Shown: positions 61,818 through 64,000 of the stretch, in pieces
How positions within the stretch are numbered: position 1 is the first letter of the stretch
How the letters are laid out: each line of letters opens with the position of its first letter
Origin: Chelatococcus reniformis
GTDB taxonomy: Bacteria > Pseudomonadota > Alphaproteobacteria > Rhizobiales > Beijerinckiaceae
NCBI RefSeq assembly: GCF_014640075.1
Contig: NZ_BMGG01000010.1
Span: 248,001-312,000, forward strand
Length of the DNA stretch: 64,000 nucleotides
Direction of reading: 5' to 3'
Notes under the pieces: model-generated
Seen by the model: only the letters and a program-made list of their open reading frames with translations
Database searches by the model: none
What the model was told of the DNA's origin: nothing
Translations under genes and position numbers: made by a program

Positions 61818-62152
61818 TCCCACGCGCCGATGCTCGGTCCGTTGCGAGCGCGGCATGCCTGATCAGGGAGGCCGCCGGCGCTCTCGTCCCGGGGCGCGAT
61901 CATGGCGTGAACGCTCCGGAACTGGTCTATCCTTCAGAAGATGTTGGAATAGATAAAGTCTGCTGTAATGACGCGTCCACAGAGGGGCATCGCGCCTTGC
62001 GCCGTGGCATATACGTGAACCTATATTCACTTGATGAGCATTCGCGTCGGGAATTGAGGCGCCCGGTAAGGAATTCGACATGTCATTTCAACTCACCGAT
62101 ACGTTTTAGTGCTGACGATGGATCTTGAATCACAAGGCGGGAGGAGAAACGC
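61818..62152. promoter_or_regulatory. Intergenic region with an inverted repeat before the esterase gene
   Basis: GTGAA (62015-62019) and TTCAC (62026-62030) flank a six-base spacer CCTATA in an AT-rich area about 120 bases before the esterase start. A promoter for the esterase-monooxygenase operon is expected here. No gene is seen. Confidence 0.4.
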
Positions 62153-63304
62153 GTGAACGACGACAGTCCGGCCGCGCCAGTGCCGTTGGGTGGATTCGTC
62201 CACGACCGGTTCGCCGAGGTGCAGCGCCTGTTCGCGCAGCGGATCTGCGACGGGACGGAGATCGGCGCCTCCGTGGCCGTGTCGATCGACGGAGAGATGG
62301 TGGCCGATCTCTGGGGAGGATGGGCCGACGAGGGGCGCGCCCGCGCCTGGGCGGCGGACACGATCGTCAACGTCTACTCGGTCAACAAGACCATGATGGC
62401 GCTCACGGCGCTGCTTCTCGCCGACCACGGCGCGATCGACTTCGACGCGCCGGTCGCATCCTACTGGCCGGAATTCTCCCAGGGCGGCAAGGGCGACATC
62501 AAGGTCAGCCAGCTGATGGCTCACTCGGCCGGGCTGTCGGGCTGGAAGGAGCCGATGGCGTCGACCGATCTGTACGACTGGGACAAGGCGACAACCCTTC
62601 TTGCCCGGCAGGAGCCGTTCTGGCGGCCGGGAACGGCGTGCGGCTATCACGGCATCACGCAGGGCTATCTCGTCGGCGAGGTTGTCCGGCGGGTCACCGG
62701 ACAGACGCTCAGTGAGGTGTTCCGGCGGGAGATCGCGGAGCCGTTGGGGGCCGACTTTCACCTGACCCTCGATGACCGTGACGATCACCGTGTCGCGGAC
62801 CTGAAGGACGCGCCGATCGTCGAGGGCTTGCCCGAGCCGAGCGAACTCATGAAGAACATCGCCACCAATCCGCCGCTTCTGGTGCAAGCCACGCGCACGC
62901 GCGCATGGAGAGCGGCACAGATCTATGCGGCGGGCGGCCAAGGCAATGGACGGTCGATCGCGCGGGTGCACGCTCTGCTGGCCAATGGGGGTGAAGTCAA
63001 TGGCAAGCGCTTGATGTCCGAGGCCGGGTGTCGAAGAGCCCTCGCGCTTCAGATCGCGGGTCAGGATCTCGTTCTCTCGATGCCTGCACGGTTCGGAATG
63101 GGTTTCGGTCTGCCGGGCGATTGGCTGAAGACGCCGCACGCGGACTGCCTCTTTTGGCCGGGCGCGGGCGGAGCTCTCACCGTCATCGACATGAAGGCTC
63201 GCATGAGCTTCGGCTACGCGATGAACCGGATGGAGCGCGGATTGCTCGTCAATCCGCGCCCGCACGATCTCTTGAAAGCCACGTGGAACGCGCTCGAATC
63301 CTGA
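62153..63304 (+). CDS. Beta-lactamase-fold serine hydrolase (EstB-type esterase)
   Basis: The 383-residue serine hydrolase has nucleophile motif SVNK (Ser76 and Lys79), the Tyr of the second motif in CGYHGITQGYLVGEVVRRVTGQ, and FWPGAGGALTVIDMKARMSFGYAMNRM near the end (the HxG-like box). It has no signal peptide, so it acts in the cytosol as an esterase rather than a resistance enzyme. The GTG start has GGGAGGAG upstream. It is 16 bases from the Baeyer-Villiger monooxygenase, a pairing found in ketone degradation where the monooxygenase forms an ester or lactone that the esterase opens. Confidence 0.88.
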   Translation: MNDDSPAAPVPLGGFVHDRFAEVQRLFAQRICDGTEIGASVAVSIDGEMVADLWGGWADEGRARAWAADTIVNVYSVNKTMMALTALLLADHGAIDFDAPVASYWPEFSQGGKGDIKVSQLMAHSAGLSGWKEPMASTDLYDWDKATTLLARQEPFWRPGTACGYHGITQGYLVGEVVRRVTGQTLSEVFRREIAEPLGADFHLTLDDRDDHRVADLKDAPIVEGLPEPSELMKNIATNPPLLVQATRTRAWRAAQIYAAGGQGNGRSIARVHALLANGGEVNGKRLMSEAGCRRALALQIAGQDLVLSMPARFGMGFGLPGDWLKTPHADCLFWPGAGGALTVIDMKARMSFGYAMNRMERGLLVNPRPHDLLKATWNALES

Positions 63305-63320
63305 TCGGAGAGATGGCCAG

Positions 63321-64000
63321 ATGACATATCCGCAAGACATCCAGGACCTTGGCTTCGATCCCGAAGCGGTCCGCGCCAAATATGCGTCCGAACGCGACCG
63401 CCGGGTTCGCCGGGAGGGGGCGGAGCAATACATCGAAGCTGCGGGCGCATTTGCGCGCTACGGGGATGACGACCCCCATGCGCGGGGAGAGGATATGCGC
63501 GAGCCGCAGAAGGAGGACATCGAAGTTCTCGTCGTCGGCGGCGGCTTCAGCGGGTTGATGGTCTCGGCGGAGCTGAGAAAGCACGGCATCGAGGACGTCT
63601 GGATCGTGGAGGCGGGCTCCGATTTCGGCGGGACGTGGTATTGGAACCGCTATCCGGGCGCGCAGTGCGATATCGAATCCTACATTTACCTGCCTATGCT
63701 GGAAGAGACTGGGTACATTCCGAAGGAAAAATACGCCTATCAACCCGAGATCTACGCGCATGTGCAGCGCCTCGCCGCGCATTTCGGGCTTCGCGACCGC
63801 GTGATCTTCCGCACGCGCGTTACAGAACTGCGCTGGGACGAGGAGATTGTGCGCTGGCGGGTCACGACCGATCGAGGCGACGCGTTCGGGGCCCGGTTCG
63901 TGATCAACGCGACCGGCCCGGCAGATCGACCGAAGCTTCCCGGCATCCCCGGTATCGAATCATTTTCGGGCAAGATGTTTCATACGTCACGCTGGGACTA
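63321..64000 (+). CDS. Baeyer-Villiger monooxygenase (5' part)
   Basis: The frame is open to the window end (226 codons plus two bases). After a 66-residue N-terminal extension comes the FAD-binding EVLVVGGGFSGLMVSAEL (Gly73-Gly78), then GGTWYWNRYPGAQCDIESYIYLP and, at the very end, FSGKMFHTSRWD, which is the Baeyer-Villiger fingerprint FxGxxxHTxxWD. These enzymes use NADPH and O2 to insert oxygen next to a ketone. The long N-terminal extension and ESYIYLPMLEETGYIP are typical of the cyclododecanone/steroid/polycyclic-ketone subgroup. The ATG has GGAGAG upstream. Confidence 0.95.
   Translation, partial: MTYPQDIQDLGFDPEAVRAKYASERDRRVRREGAEQYIEAAGAFARYGDDDPHARGEDMREPQKEDIEVLVVGGGFSGLMVSAELRKHGIEDVWIVEAGSDFGGTWYWNRYPGAQCDIESYIYLPMLEETGYIPKEKYAYQPEIYAHVQRLAAHFGLRDRVIFRTRVTELRWDEEIVRWRVTTDRGDAFGARFVINATGPADRPKLPGIPGIESFSGKMFHTSRWD

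Overview
The window is GC-rich DNA, dense in genes on both strands. It looks like chromosome from an alphaproteobacterium, most likely Hyphomicrobiales (Rhizobiales). Three things suggest this: the mix of genes (many LysR, GntR and TetR regulators, many SDRs and flavin monooxygenases, ABC uptake systems), the frequent GTG and TTG starts, and a dispersed palindromic intergenic repeat of rhizobial type present in at least three long copies. The genus cannot be named from the sequence. No tRNA, rRNA, CRISPR array, insertion sequence or phage gene was seen.

Layout. 1-3.6 kb: the 5' end of a methyltransferase-like gene missed by simple ORF calling, a glutathionyl-hydroquinone reductase (yqjG) and two consecutive transglutaminase-like genes. 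3.9-9.6 kb: a catabolic module with a TetR regulator, a divergent luciferase-like monooxygenase with a clear palindromic operator, and an SDR, an aldehyde dehydrogenase and a zinc alcohol dehydrogenase; a terpenoid or related alcohol substrate is an inference. 10-19 kb: a lone sulfonate-type binding protein, then a complete ribose-type ABC transporter operon. In that operon one permease is fused to a strictosidine-synthase/SMP-30-like beta-propeller and the next gene is a second SMP-30 protein; a divergent GntR regulator precedes the operon. 19-28 kb: a secreted ClpP-like protein, a glycine-zipper lipoprotein, a frameshifted isoprenylcysteine-methyltransferase-like gene, a glycosyltransferase, an ABC exporter, lrgAB with a divergent LysR regulator, and a deletion scar joining half an MFS transporter to half a cupin gene.

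28-38 kb: an OprB porin, an alpha/beta hydrolase with a LysR regulator, an SDR lacking the catalytic tyrosine coupled to a tautomerase, a nitronate monooxygenase, a deazaflavin-type oxidoreductase, a candidate small RNA with promoter and terminator, two small unknown proteins, a Tat-exported amidohydrolase and a metallo-beta-lactamase-fold hydrolase. 38-49 kb: a GAF histidine kinase without a partner, a secreted Hint-domain protein, a decayed DUF6766-like gene, an unknown coiled-coil protein, an HD phosphohydrolase, a CYTH-CHAD protein, a YihY-family membrane protein, an LLM oxidoreductase and a PRC-barrel protein.

49-57.4 kb: a complete nickel regulon: TonB-dependent receptor, nikABCDE with overlapping start and stop codons, and divergent nikR with all nickel ligands. 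57.8-64 kb: the start of a ketone or alicyclic alcohol degradation cluster: LysR, SDR, acyl-CoA ligase, beta-lactamase-fold esterase and a Baeyer-Villiger monooxygenase that runs off the end. The order of chemistry implied is alcohol to ketone, ketone to ester or lactone, hydrolysis, then CoA activation.

The best candidates for something undescribed are the ABC permease/beta-propeller fusion operon (11.2-18.2 kb), the orphan terminated RNA at about 34.45-34.54 kb, and the palindromic repeats that supply the stop codons of the genes they adjoin.
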